Source: Apostichopus leukothele | Taxonomy: Eukaryota; Echinodermata; Holothuroidea; Aspidochirotida; Stichopodidae | Assembly: GCA_010014835.2 (NCBI GenBank) | Contig: JAAAKB020315451.1 | Coordinates: 1 to 25,199, forward strand | Reading direction: 5' to 3' | Length of the DNA: 25,199 nt | Part shown: piece by piece, positions 11,167 through 22,900 of the stretch | Layout of the letters: the number at the start of each line of letters is the position of its first letter | Position numbering within the stretch: the first letter of the stretch is position 1 | Position numbers and translations under genes: made by a program | Notes under the pieces: generated by a model | Told to the model about the DNA's origin: nothing | Database searches by the model: none | Seen by the model: the letters and a program-made list of their open reading frames with translations, nothing else

Positions 11167-13268
11167 GTACAACGGAACATTGTTTTCATGATGTAGCCTA
11201 GAAATTCATTTAACAATTATAGAATATAGCCGTGAAGTATGAAAATTTTAAGTGTAATTTAATAAGTAAATTGCAGTGGACAATCTCCATCGAAGTATAA
11301 CAACAGTTTGGGATGACTACTGTATTGTCCATTCTCCATGTGCCCCTGTAATAAGATAGTAGCATTGTGCGGTAGTGCAACTTACACACAACCGGTAGTG
11401 TTGCAACATGAATCCCGGGATTTTCCTCAACATTTCATCTATGGTTCAATGCACTTAATTATGACACTGTCATTCATTCAATGGCATAGCCTAGGACACA
11501 GCACTTTTACGAACGCAGGATTCTGCATCCTGGACGCAATGTTTGGCAGAGAGGCAAATCTTCAAATTGCTTGCGTCCCGTGGACACAAACTTTTTTTCA
11601 AGAAACAAACCCCAAGTACACCCTTACAACTAGGTCAACGGAAAACATAACAAAACACATTTTTGATTGAACATCTTTCATTATTTCTTTCAAAAAACCA
11701 CAACTTATTCTGACAGGATCCAAAACTTTTTCCAATCCTACAGATCATTGAATTCGTTTGAAAATAAATATATCATAACAATCAACCAAATGGTGCAGGG
11801 TTTACAACAATCCATTACAGAGATTTTCATGACTAATTTGAAGATTATTTTTCAATCTTTCACTGGACACAGAATAAAAAATTAAAAGCTGATTCTAATT
11901 TAAGAAACTACAGTAACACATAAACAGCTGTTTATTGGAGAGTGATGAAATTGACTTGGTTTTGAAAACTTGCGTCGTACGTTTCGAGTCCACTTTTGGG
12001 AAAAATAAGGATGATAGACTACAGTAGCTCGCAAAATTTCAAGATGGTTTTGTACAGTGATTTGTTTGTAACGCAATGTATGTTAAGTCAGGGAATGAAG
12101 TTCCATCCCAGTCTAGGTCCCCAGACATTGCCTAGGTATAGCACCTGACAACTTTTTGTTAACAGCTTCAAATAGATTGGCAGTTGGCAGAGAATAATGA
12201 AATTTCTCACCTAAGGCCCCAAGGATTTCCCAATTTTGATATATATCCATAATTAGTAGTCTACAGTACTTCAACATAAGCCATGCATTCAGAGTACATT
12301 CATTCATACTTGTATACTATGAACATACTGTAGAATGTACAGTACCTCCATATATACAGTATGTAAGGTTTGTTTCCAAACCTTGAGTATAAGCTACCTG
12401 TATGCATATACTTTATAGTACAGTACATGTATAAAGCCTTTTAAGGCTCCTTAATCTTGATTGCAATGGAAGTCCTTTATTATAAACATTTAAATTTTAA
12501 ACATTTTGTGAAATTTAAAGATTTTGTGTTTTTTGAAAAAGCACATGTATTTATGCACTTATTTCACCTTTTTTAATTCAAAGTTGGTCTCATTTGAGCT
12601 TAGAACTGTAGGTCTGTTATTATCAAAACTACAGTATAATATGTTTCCTGAAGGGTAATCAGGGCAGTATTGAATAACTTAGCATGCATAGACTCCTGAT
12701 GTGTGACCTGATTAATTGACTCTGGCTTCGGCTTTTAGTGCAACGTTTCTGTATGCTGCCATGTTGGACGAATCTGACCGTGATAGTAATTACTGACTTT
12801 GCGATCCACGATGAAGTCATTGCCGAACCTGTAGTCTGTGGTCCCCTTCACAATTTTGCAAGTTCCGAAAGAGTGACTCCATAGTTACCAAAAAGGGAAC
12901 GTTCCAATTAATTCCATTTTTAAAGGCATTGAAGACTCTCCCCAAACCACGTGCCGAGCTCTGAAAAAGTTAACTTTCCTTTGCTTGCAAGTGAAGTTTT
13001 CTTCTTGTTGCAACAAAATGCAGACAGTAATGAAATGTGATACCTTGTTATCTTTCATTTATACCTGAGATGTCCATCGCTGCTATGTACACTGTGTTGT
13101 GGGTATTGACCGTAGCTGTGTGTATTGACTGTACACTAGTGTCTAATTACCGACGGTAGCAAGCTGTGTGTGTATTTTATGGGACACCTTTAGTGTGTAG
13201 ACATTCCACAATGGACGTAAGGCTAACACAGTTACATTCCTAACATGCAGTTATAACGCCTAGTACTA
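11167..13268. other. Non-coding stretch, possibly intron of the PAIP2-like gene
   Basis: No exon is convincing. Plus-strand frames at 11338-11670 and 11667-11885 and a minus frame at 12113-12307 lack recognisable motifs. The part at 12300-12430 is dense in short 'tacagta/tactgta' inversions and holds a small hairpin (AAGGTTTG, loop TTTC, CAAACCTT, 12365-12384). Confidence 0.4.
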
Positions 13269-13463
13269 CTATAGTATACTAGTACTATTACTAGGTAGGC
13301 TATATCGAAATTCGGACTTATTCATCACTTCCAAATTGCCCGAATCGACATCTCGCCATTTCTCTATATCTGTATACTGCAACTTAACTTTGGAGTCGGG
13401 CTGGAAGTCGCCATTCTTCTGGACTACGTTTTGCACTATGTTTTCATCTATGGGCGCAGACAT
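13269..13463 (-). CDS. Probable first coding exon of an unknown gene
   Basis: From the ATG at 13461-13463 (context CAAGATGT, A at -3) the minus strand reads MSAPIDENIVQNVVQKNGDF, then QPDSKVKLQYTDIEKWRDV and DSGNLE. The composition (acidic, balanced, with few repeats) looks like real protein, unlike most neighbouring frames. The open frame continues to a stop at 13269-13271, but its last part is low complexity and probably intron. A donor such as GGAA|GTGATG near 13333 is plausible but weak. I do not recognise the family and found no following exon to the left. Two CCAAT boxes lie just upstream. Confidence 0.35.
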   Translation of the reverse strand: MSAPIDENIVQNVVQKNGDFQPDSKVKLQYTDIEKWRDVDSGNLEVMNKSEFRYSLPSNSTSIL

Positions 13464-13487
13464 CTTGATTAGGGGTGTTTGGCAGCG

Positions 13488-13532
13488 ATTGGCTGAAACC
13501 CCCAAGTCTTCTCTAAGATCTATTTTGATTGG
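13488..13532 (-). promoter_or_regulatory. Two CCAAT boxes upstream of the 13463 start
   Basis: CCAAT on the minus strand occurs at 13488-13492 and 13528-13532, about 25 and 65 bp before the ATG of the putative exon. Spacing and clustering are compatible with an NF-Y-type promoter, though the first is very close to the ATG. This is inference from motif and position only. Confidence 0.25.
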
Positions 13533-13723
13533 TACTAACATATTGTGACACCTTCACCCTCTTAGTACTGGCAGGAAGCTGTAACCATAACAACTCCCTG
13601 CTGTAACATAGCGGCTCCCTATATGTATACAGCCTGTTACCCGAGGAATGTCAAAATCGCAATTATATAGTGGCCATCGTAGTACAAACGATGTGACAGA
13701 GGGGATTTTGGTTTGCTGCCGTC

Positions 13724-14193
13724 TATGGCAAGCCACAAGTGCAATAATTCTTTAGATTATCGCCGTTAAACTCGGTTTGTCGAGCGACAAAACTGAGTTT
13801 ATCGATAAACTGAGTTTATCGATCGAAAAACAGAGTTAACGGCGATAAACTCGGTTTATCGAATTATTCACATGTGGCGTGCCATATCCAATTCGATAAA
13901 CTCGGTGTATTGGGCGATAAACTGAGTTTATCGATAAACTGAATTTATCGATAAACAGAGATTATCGATAAACTTAGTTTATCGAGCGAAAAAAATAGTT
14001 CCCATTTGATAACTCGGTTTATCGCCGATAATCTTAGTTTATCGAGGTATCCCTGCTTTTCGCTCGATAAACTGAGTTTTTCGCGAAAAACACGGTTATT
14101 TATTCGATAAACTGAGTTTATCGATCGAAAAACAGAGTAACTTAACGGCGATTAACTCGGTGTATCGAATTGTTGCACATATGGCTTGCCATA
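13724..14193. mobile_element. Fold-back, MITE-like element with 6-bp target duplication
   Basis: The two ends are inverted copies. The left end starts TATGGCAAGCCACAAGTGCA and the right end, reverse complemented, starts TATGGCAAGCCATATGTGCA; both continue with AATAATTC or ACAATTCG. The element is flanked by GCCGTC on each side (13718-13723 and 14194-14199), a likely target-site duplication. The inside is built almost wholly from variants of CGATAAACTGAGTTTATCG, itself a near-perfect palindrome, joined by 'aaaaacagagttaacggcga' style linkers. There is no coding frame. A non-autonomous DNA transposon of fold-back type fits best; the superfamily cannot be set from the ends alone. Confidence 0.7.
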
Positions 14194-14689
14194 GCCGTCT
14201 GTCCAGACAACGTTATTTGAAGCGCTGTCAATCACGCGTAATATATGAATATTTAGTGTATATTTAGTGTTAGAGAGCGATAATGACTATACGCGATGTT
14301 CCAGGCCTACCGGTTTTACGATCGCTTTATATTTTCAATTTCAGGGTAATTTGGTCAGATCATGTAATAAATGACCTATCAAATACTCAAATGCAATAAC
14401 TTCTCACGTTTGAGGCCGAATAAAACGAACTTGTAGTACGTATTTCTTCGATTTTGTTAACAATTTTTGGGTACGCCCAAACATGCTCAAGTGTCACTGC
14501 TTAAGCTGTTTACAAAATAGCCTAAATAATGAGAGAATGATTAGCATCACAACACGGTTGAAGGGGTGGTGGGGCAGGGGAATCTCTCACACATAAACTG
14601 GGGTAGACGAACAGGGACTTAGGATCAAGGATGAGCCTGGGGTAAAAAAAATCACTGAACTTGGTGGGTGATACTATACTAACGCCGAG

Positions 14690-14830
14690 GGCGTCAGTCA
14701 GCACGCAGCGCGACAGTTACAGGCGGGGTCCATGGGCCTGCCGTAGGGCCCGTGGTGGGGTCCATGAGCAACGCCCAAGTTGGGGTCCAGGGGTCGAAGC
14801 CCCCGGAAGCTCTGTGAAATAAGAGGTTTT
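14690..14830. repeat. GC-rich dispersed repeat with three GGGGTCC units
   Basis: GGGGTCC recurs at 14725, 14757 and 14782, each followed by a short G-rich/C-rich inverted pair (for example GGGCCTGCCGTAGGGCCC and GGGGTCGAAGCCCC), then 'ccggaagctctg'. The patch is far richer in GC than its surroundings. I recall similar 'ggggtccagggg...gccccc' repeats as common in marine invertebrate genomes. Ends are approximate. Confidence 0.6.
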
Positions 14831-16023
14831 AAGACATTTTGGTGCCTATTTTATAAAGAATTTTGAATTTATTAAAACTCTCAAAGCAAAGTTTTCATCA
14901 AAATGTGCACACTAACGCCACATGCCTAGCCTGTCCTTTTCACCCTTCTTGATTCTTTCAATCATGGCGACCCATAATTAAACAGTCACTGTTCATAAAA
15001 TGTACACAATGGTCAGTTTTAATCTGGAATAATATTCAACAGCTACAGAACTACACTTCTCCTAAGTTGTCCCTACTCTAATAATACTAGGATATTGAAA
15101 ATCATGCGAAACTTAAGAAAATATCGTTGCAATCATATTGTAGTATAGGCTCCAGTTTGCGTATGCTACAGTGTGTTAGGATAATATTATTTGTCCCCTT
15201 GCGGGTTGGATATGCATCGGTAAAGAAAAACATGCGAAAGACGGATCAAATCATATAGTAACGCTGTTGTTAGAAATTCTCGGAATTTGAGAGGTGTAAA
15301 TCTCGGAGGTAGAAAAGAAATCACGGAAATCCGCGAATTCGCGGAAAAAGCTTACGACTGATTATTAATCTGTTCCTGAGTCGTTTCCAGGTCTGTTTTC
15401 AATACTTCCTCAATTTAATGGAAATGTTACACTTTTATTGCAGTGGTTATGGCTGGGATAAGGCTAGAAATGATTCTCTCACAGAACTCCTGAGTAAACA
15501 GCAGTAACGAGTTTGCTACGTATAATGTATGCCATTGCCTTAGTATCAGACGCCTAGCGTTTGGCCTATTATGCTTAGGCCTGACGGAAGGTGGAGAGGC
15601 CTCCACCGCCTGACATCTTATGGTCTCATAACGTTTTTTTTTTTTGTGTGCTTCAAAATTTCTTAAAAGAAATTATGTTATAGGAAATGATGATTGTAAA
15701 TAATCAGTTGAAAGTTCGATATAACAGTATACTGGAAAAGCTCCGCAAACAGAGATAATTTGATGACATTTCGCGAGATTTAATGTGTGACTTTGCTCAA
15801 CATTGTCAAACTCTTTACCTCAATACTATTAAATCATGTAATTTAACAGTTTAGCCAGTCTCAGTAGGCTCCGATGCTTGGACCGGGATGATGTGTATTC
15901 TGGAAGACCAGACACCACAGTTTCCTACAAATAGTTTAAGTAACCGATTCTTGTTTTTATGACAATTATGTTCAGCACACAGCCACGGTCTGTACATTTC
16001 GGTTATTCATTAACAGTACTACA
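14831..16023. other. Intergenic stretch, no gene recognised
   Basis: AT-rich sequence with a poly-T run near 15636-15645 and one 16-bp palindrome, TCCGCGAATTCGCGGA (15330-15345). No open frame with a recognisable product is seen on either strand. Confidence 0.45.
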
Positions 16024-16050
16024 TTTATTATCATATTGAGTACATTTATT
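16024..16050 (-). terminator. Two polyadenylation signals for the NAT-like gene
   Basis: AATAAA on the minus strand occurs at 16024-16029 and 16045-16050, about 110 and 130 nt beyond the stop codon at 16160. Spacing suits a short 3' UTR. Confidence 0.55.
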
Positions 16051-16159
16051 AGGCGCATTTATACGTATAGAACGAAAGTGGTCTAAGCTTGAATTGTAAT
16101 ATTGGCGACAATGAGATGTGGTGTTTGTTTCGTCCGCCATGACACGAACATTAGACCTA

Positions 16160-17095
16160 TCATGACACGTTATATTGGCTCAAACATGTTTGAGTGTATG
16201 ACTCGTCATATACTAACTCTGTATTTGCGAATGATAGATTTATCATCTCACTTGGGAATTGTGGGAACTCAGATTGAAGTATTTCTTTCAATTCTTCTTT
16301 CGTTCCGATTTCCTTCTTCAATAACTCATGTTCTTGTTGTTCGTTCCAACTTAGTATGCTTCCTCTCACCCAGAAGAAACGGTGTCCTTTATAGTGCGAA
16401 GCCCAGACAGACCTATTAAATTCAATTTCCAGGTTAGTTTGGTCTTCTTCATGTTTTTCGAAGAAATACGATATATCGACTAGCTTGATTATATTCAGAA
16501 CAGCAAACTTGAACCATTCGTTTCTCTTAGTTTGAAACTTTAGTAACCAATCCAACATACCGTCTGGCCTTCTGACGTATTTATAGCTTGCATACGAAAC
16601 TGAATATATCTCTGATTCAACCTCAAAGTCTAACGGTATAGCTGTAAACGTCGGATGTTTACATCCAACTTCCACGATGTGTCTACTGCCCTTATACTTC
16701 AAATCATGGACAATAATTCCAACGTGTCCTTCGAAACTCCCCAAAACAGATGCAGGGAAAAAGCTGGTTTGATATCCAAGTGCATCCAACAGACACTTGA
16801 AGAACGGTTGAATTGTTTCACATGTCCCTCCGTATTTCTGAAACATGTTATGTTTAATAACAGCAAAGGAAGGCCTATGTCGATCTTTGAATGGTATGCT
16901 ACACCTGTAAATAGTTTGAAAGGGAATTTTCTGATGCATAGCATATATCAATGAGTCTAAAAGAGCCAGTCTACCATTGCGAGTCTCGTGTTCCAGGAAT
17001 GGCACAAGCAAAACACCTTCGACAAATGAGACAGCTTCTTCCTTTGTCAAACAAAATGATGCAGCTTCTTCTTGCGTGTTTCTTTCGTCAGACAT
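16160..17095 (-). CDS. Arylamine N-acetyltransferase-like protein, 311 residues
   Basis: The intact frame begins MSDERNTQEEAASF at the ATG 17093-17095, the first ATG after a good acceptor (cttcctccag before 17114); upstream codons are intron. Arylamine N-acetyltransferases move acetyl from acetyl-CoA to a cysteine and then to an arylamine or related acceptor in the cytosol. The family core is visible: RHRPSFAVIKHNMFQKYGGT then Cys92 (normally RGGxCxE), FEGHVGIIVHDL with His124 (normally THxxLxV), and IVEVGCKHPTFTAIPL, where the usual catalytic Asp of DxG is Glu142. The C-terminal part, including NRSVWASHYKGHRFFWVRGS, also fits the family. Length is slightly over the usual 280-290. An intronless coding region with a non-coding exon upstream is also the layout of mammalian NAT genes. 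Activity is uncertain because of the Glu and the loose GCKHP loop. Confidence 0.85.
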   Translation of the reverse strand: MSDERNTQEEAASFCLTKEEAVSFVEGVLLVPFLEHETRNGRLALLDSLIYAMHQKIPFQTIYRCSIPFKDRHRPSFAVIKHNMFQKYGGTCETIQPFFKCLLDALGYQTSFFPASVLGSFEGHVGIIVHDLKYKGSRHIVEVGCKHPTFTAIPLDFEVESEIYSVSYASYKYVRRPDGMLDWLLKFQTKRNEWFKFAVLNIIKLVDISYFFEKHEEDQTNLEIEFNRSVWASHYKGHRFFWVRGSILSWNEQQEHELLKKEIGTKEELKEILQSEFPQFPSEMINLSFANTELVYDESYTQTCLSQYNVS

Positions 17096-17443
17096 CTTGT
17101 TGGAGATGATCAGTCTGGAGGAAGACAATATCCATTTATAATCAATTTTTAATGCTATCGAAATATACAACAACGTGGTTGTAGCATGTATGCATATGCA
17201 CTAATAGTCATACTTAGGCCTATACCTTTATGACAGCAATTATTGGTCTCGCAGCCAATACCTACACAGCATACGGTATTGCCTAACATAGGAAGTAGCA
17301 CACATGCTGGTAGAAAGCAAAGAACGGGAAAAACATGAACAACAGTGGCATTATTGACTCTGTCTTGCCCGCATCACACATTACCAACTGCAGTAGCGGC
17401 ATGCGATACTTGTACAGCGTTAATGACAGCATATAAATATGTG

Positions 17444-17490
17444 TATACAATATTAATGTATAACTATGGTTATAACATTAATATTGTATA
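17444..17490. repeat. 47-bp near-perfect palindrome
   Basis: The left arm TATACAATATTAATGT-ATAAC and the right arm (reverse complement TATACAATATTAATGTTATAA, then C) differ by one inserted base, with a loop of only a few bases (about TATGG). It lies within the NAT-like gene's first intron in AT-rich DNA and could extrude as a cruciform. Confidence 0.85.
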
Positions 17491-17859
17491 TATACGTAAT
17501 GTGTAGCGATACTGTAATGGTATACAGGTAGTGGTGGTGATTATGATGATGATGATTTAATGTATATTCAAATGCAAATATTGGTTGTTGTCCTGATTAT
17601 GTTATTATAATTCATTCAGATGAGCAGAATAAATGGAAATTTAAGATCAAATTGACGCTATATCCTAATATCCCAGTTAACCCGTAGTCAGGTTTTAATC
17701 ATACATGGAGGGTAGTATAAGATCACATATTATAATTTAACAGCATTCTAGGCTATAACAGCTTTTCGAAATTTTAAATTGATGGAAAAATACCAATAAT
17801 TATGTGACTGATCTAAGTATTAGAACGACTAATGGTGTGAATTTAAAGGTTAAACTTAC

Positions 17860-17940
17860 GAAATTAGGAATCTCAAGTGCGACTCTGAAACGACGATATG
17901 GTAACGTGTAACAGAAAACCGGAAGTAACGATCAGGTGGC
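17860..17940 (-). promoter_or_regulatory. Likely 5' non-coding exon and promoter of the NAT-like gene
   Basis: A consensus donor, TTTC|GTAAGT, ends a putative exon at 17860 and pairs with the acceptor before 17114 across a 745-bp intron. Just upstream on the plus strand is CCGGAAGT (17919-17926), an ETS/GABP-type core common at initiator-class promoters. The exon's 5' end cannot be fixed from sequence; 17940 is a guess. Confidence 0.4.
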
Positions 17941-19930
17941 TATAATGTGGAAGGCGCCCCCTACTTTATGAAGTTGTGTATCTGTATTTCGACCTAACAG
18001 TAGACATCACCTTTGCCGACCTTTGGATGAGATGTTAGAAGTGAGTCTTCGTCCTTAGTAGCAGAGAAGAAAAATGAAACATTCCACTGAAACAGTCTTG
18101 TTTAGGCAAAACATTAATATAAATATGTTGCAGACTATTGGAATTACGTTTATCAGTCCATGTTATATTTGTAAAAAACTTTCAATTTTGAGAAATGACC
18201 CGTGAAACAGCTTTAGTTCATCACTAAACACTAAAATGAAAACATTTTCAGCCAAACTTTCACTACTTCTGCATCATAGATTTATGTCAATTTTTGGTAT
18301 GTTAGAAAGGATGATTAAATGTACCTGCTAATGTTTAAAACAATTCTTTTGCAAGTAGTGTGAGGTATAACCATATATTGACTGGACTATAAGATTTCGT
18401 GAGAACATCATGGGTGGTACTACTATATATATATGTGTAACTTTAAACGCAAACTCGTGAAAAGCCTTACCCCAGTTGTAAGAACGTCTGTCGCGCCAAT
18501 CGGTGTTTCCATCACGGAAGTAAGTGAGTTACACGGAATGATAAGTTTATCGTTTCAATGTATTATTGCCTTTTAAATTCTGTGTGAACCATTTTGTCCC
18601 CTGATTTATGAGTAAATTAACTCATTTTGGTACACACACTATTACGGAGCCTATAAGAGCACGTTTACATACCCAGAAAATGATCAGATAGAAACTCGAA
18701 TGTTAGGCGTTAGACTCAAAGGGAGTAAGACTTGAGTTTCTTGAGTAGAGTAAATACAGTTTAAAAGAGTATGACTACAAACCGCTTATTAGCATATTAA
18801 TGACATAGAAATATGTACGTATATAACAAGTTTCTCCAATATCAACATACAAAATATCACATTCATCACAGCTGATATTTTTTCTTGCGGTATTGTATTT
18901 AAAAACTTTATATATATTTCAACCTCTGCTACCAAATACTTCACCAATTAACTGGCTGAGTTAATTAAGAGCAATCACTACTACACACATCTTAGTAATT
19001 TCCTATATACCTATACCTATATATGTTTCAAACTCGTGTGTTTGATTCCTTCACCGTACATTCTTAGTGCTAGATACATGTCTGATTTTACAATTTCACC
19101 ACACACCTTCTTAAATCGTCAGCAGTATTGCATTGATAGCAATTAAGAAAGTGTGAACTGAGAATAAATGACGAATATGCGTACATATGCAATCATTATA
19201 CAATTGTTGACATATTTCATATAAACTCTCTAATAATGTTAAATACGCTCTGCGTGCCTTTCGCACAGCGCTTCTACAGGGACAGGAACAGTTGTAAACT
19301 TACTAGCTAACGGTATTTGAAGTGTTGTCAAGCATTACGCCCAACCCAGCAACTAGACTACCAACAGACTTGTCCGACCTGCTTTATTGTTGCATTAATA
19401 ATAGGTTCAAGCCGAAAGAATAATTTTGTTATTTAAGTACTAATTTGCTCACTTAATCAAAACGTTGCGGATGAGCCCAACTTTTCCCAAGGTCTGCAGA
19501 GAATCAATCTATCATGCCCCATTGCACACTAAAGGACACATCACACGTATAAGGTAAACCAGTTATTCTTAGCCCTATACTTCTAACACATGCAGTATTA
19601 TAGTTTACTTCATATCACTACGACACCTTCGTAAATGAACCATTGTTATTCAACCTAACTTCATTAAGTTGACGACAATTGTAGCAGTTTTACCTTTATA
19701 TTCCGTCCCATTATTAGTAGAGTATAGGTTGAACTGCTTGCAGCATTATAACCATATATACAAACGAAGTGAGTTATTCGTACTAGTTTAGGCTGCATGA
19801 CGAGAGATAAATAGCAGTATATTGTGAACTCCTTGTGTGGACTAACAATGCTTGGTTGCATGCGTTCTTACAACATTAATTAATACACTGGAATTTCTGT
19901 CTGTTAAGCTTTTTAAAGTTTTCACTCATA
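17941..19930. other. Intergenic stretch between the NAT-like and NXPE genes
   Basis: The two genes are divergent, so this stretch should hold both promoters. It is AT-rich with short AT runs (for example near 18424-18434). No gene is seen; a minus frame at 19664-19861 has no recognisable motif. A 'ggttcaagcc' at 19404-19413 recalls a tRNA B box, but no tRNA fold surrounds it. Confidence 0.45.
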
Positions 19931-22900
19931 ATGAGGTTTCGACGCTGTTTATTCCGTTCACCTCATCCTATTCATTCAACAGCGACTCTTAGGATATCTT
20001 TAATCGCCGTGGCTATAATGGTTGCATTCTTATTAGGGACTCACTCAGGCTACTCGGTAAGTACAGTTTCTCTAACAGAACATTCAATTAGTTCAAATTT
20101 AAGATATTCATCTGATCCATATGATGGAATTTTACATATAATTGTATACCATTATAGTTGTCATATCATATCCACTTAATACAGGGTGTTTTATATAAAG
20201 ATTCCTGGACTGGTAAATTGTCGCAGCTAAGGACTTAATTGGGAGAAAATATTATATCTCTATCTGCATAATGTCATGGTTATTTTAGATCTATACTTCG
20301 ATATTTCAATGCGGTTACGATCAAACTAAACATTCGTTTTGTTCAAATTTTCCTCCGATAAACATTCCCTCATTTATCCTGTTTCAATCAATTAATGCAA
20401 TCAGCTTCGATCTTAGCTTTTCGTCTCCATCTATTAGGTAATGTAACATTTCCTTGATTGAAACAGCACAGTGTTATGCTTCTGAGTTTAATCTATCAGA
20501 CTGTATACTTTCACCCATTTTAGCGAAATATATTAGTTCGAATTGTATTAAACTGTTTAAGAGTCGCAAAATAGCATCACCTTTAAAAGTAATATTTATG
20601 TTACCATCACAACTGAAATCCCTGCTATATTTAGCAAATGAATGGATCCATATATTTTTATTATTTACAGAGTACTCATGACAGCAAGATAGCTGTTTAA
20701 GTATAAATAATATTTGTGTAAATGATGGTTCTGCTTTAGGTTTATTGTAAACCACACAAATCACTGTGACAACATTTTGCCATATGAAATATTTTCTTCC
20801 ATTCGCAGTCTACAGTTCTGGTTGTTACTAGGGCGGAAAATGTGATTCCAGATAAACACTCGCTTCTAGATTCACGACTTGATTTGGATAACGTAAAAAC
20901 TCGTCACCTGTACAATACTGATACCTCCAGTTTACCATCGAAGATAGTTAAAGTGAATGGTTTGGGATACACGTATAAAGGTTCAACTTCTCTAGGTATT
21001 ACAGACGCCACGAGAAGTTCATATTCTATATCTTATCCATATGACGGTATAATACCGCATGGAGTCGTGTTCACAATACACATAGTAGCACGAGATTCGT
21101 CCGGTAGGCACCGGACCACTGGTGGGGACTTGTGGTCTGTGCAGATGAGAAGTACCACAATGGAACGTACAGCTACTGTTGGTAAAACGATCGACCATAG
21201 TAACGGTACATACACAACGTATATGTATTCAGGATGGCGTGGTAACTCAACCCTCCATGTGACGTTACTTTACCCTGCCGAAGCCGTGTCCTTGCTGAAA
21301 ATAAAATTATTCCACTCGTCAGGAAACTACATTTACCGAGGAATCTATCGAAAAGATAACAAAACTGCAAAAATGATATGCAGTATTCAATATGGCGGAA
21401 CATGGCATGATAAATGCGAATATTTCTATCCCAACGTGATGTATGGTGCCAGGCTACTGTGTGATAAGCCAGTGTCTTTACCATGTAACGCCCTCAAAAA
21501 TATCCTTAGAGGGCAACCTCCAACTGGAGATTCCAAACTTAAAGGTTTGTTTCAAAGGTGAGAAAACATATATATATACAGTCCAATATGTTGTACATAC
21601 TTTTGTAATACTGAGTTTTCAATACCTACGATAAACTATAGTTTGCAAACATACGAAGTCATTCGAAACCAATCTGTAGGGTTGGATCCAGGATTTTAGA
21701 AAAGAGGGGTGTGGCGGGGGCGTCTTTATGTGTAGAGCATTGGGAATGGAGGGGAGGGGGCGTTAAACTACTTTAACGTGAAGGGGATAGTATACCCCAC
21801 AACCCCTGGATGCACACCTGAATAGAAGATAAACGTTCTTAACCGTTTGATAGAAACTCAAAATGAAACCATTGAAGAACAAACATACAATTTCTCTCAA
21901 TCCATGGGTGTGTGACGAGCACTATTGAACATCACCCAAACCCAATTCAATTTCACAACTGTTTCGGGGGCTCTGAAATAAAACGAGCCGATTTCATTAA
22001 AAACAGAAGGCACTCGATCGGTACAACCACGCTTGTTCATTCAAATTAATCTATTAAATGATGTAAAAATTACCTTTCAAATTGGTTTTATCGTGATAAA
22101 AACTACAGTAGATATTCAGTTGTAATAAACAACTAGAAAGATCAGCATTTGTTATCATTAATTCAGCCATGGATAATTTGTAGTAATATCTTATATATCG
22201 AAAGAATTTATGTTAACACATTTTTGATATTTATTTTTTATTACGATGTTTCTTTCTTGCAGGAAACTTACTCACCAAGTTGTCACACAAGGACCACCAT
22301 CAATAAATGTGATTGGTGAGTGCTTTCTTACCAAGATCATTAACTGAACCTTAGATAAATCATAGTGTAACTTCATCTTTGCCGTCCAAGGCCTCTTGAA
22401 TTTGTAGATCATAGGCCCTATCCAAGTTTAAAATTTACAATAGATAACTCAACACTTATAAATGTTGTTAACATTGAATTTTTGAACGTTTAAATAGGAT
22501 CTTCCATATGAGGTGTAACACATCCTTAGTTTAACTGTTACTTTAACTTTTCGATATGCTGTTATCTTTACACATTGATGACAAACTAGAGAAATATAAA
22601 ATCCATTTTATGAACATATACGTGATTTCGCTCTGGAAGAAAAAGAGCACTTAAAGACAATAATTTCGTGCCTTTCTATTTTTTTCCTTCTCTCACCTGA
22701 CTACTCTAATTACATTCATTTGCAGGTCATCCTTTTGCCTGGCGTCCAATCAAAGTACCGGAATGTGAACCCAATATACCTCAAGGTCTGTCAGACGGTT
22801 ATTGGTATGAAGGCGTTTGGAACTCACTAGTATGTCACAGTACAATCAGCAGTACATCCGGATTCCTAAGATGTCTTCATAATACTTCGATGTACTTCCT

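Noticed and set aside
11338-11885. Two plus-strand frames after the PAIP2-like exon (11338-11670, 11667-11885)
   Set aside because: Neither resembles the acidic Trp-rich or PAM2 parts of PAIP2, and composition is like intron sequence.
12113-12307. A 64-codon minus-strand frame with a donor-like TTAG|GTGAGA inside
   Set aside because: No good acceptor pairs with it and the translation is unrecognised; linking it to the exon at 13463 would be guesswork.
15330-15345. 16-bp perfect palindrome TCCGCGAATTCGCGGA
   Set aside because: A palindrome of this length is expected by chance at close to 0.4 per 25 kb, and nothing around it suggests a function.
16102-16954. Plus-strand frames at 16102-16419 and 16655-16954
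   Set aside because: They are opposite-strand shadows of the NAT-like coding exon.
19404-19413. tRNA B-box-like 'ggttcaagcc'
   Set aside because: No A box, anticodon stem or acceptor stem can be built around it.
20454-20764. Frames on both strands inside NXPE intron 1
   Set aside because: They lie between a consensus donor and acceptor of the NXPE gene and have AT-driven composition without motifs.
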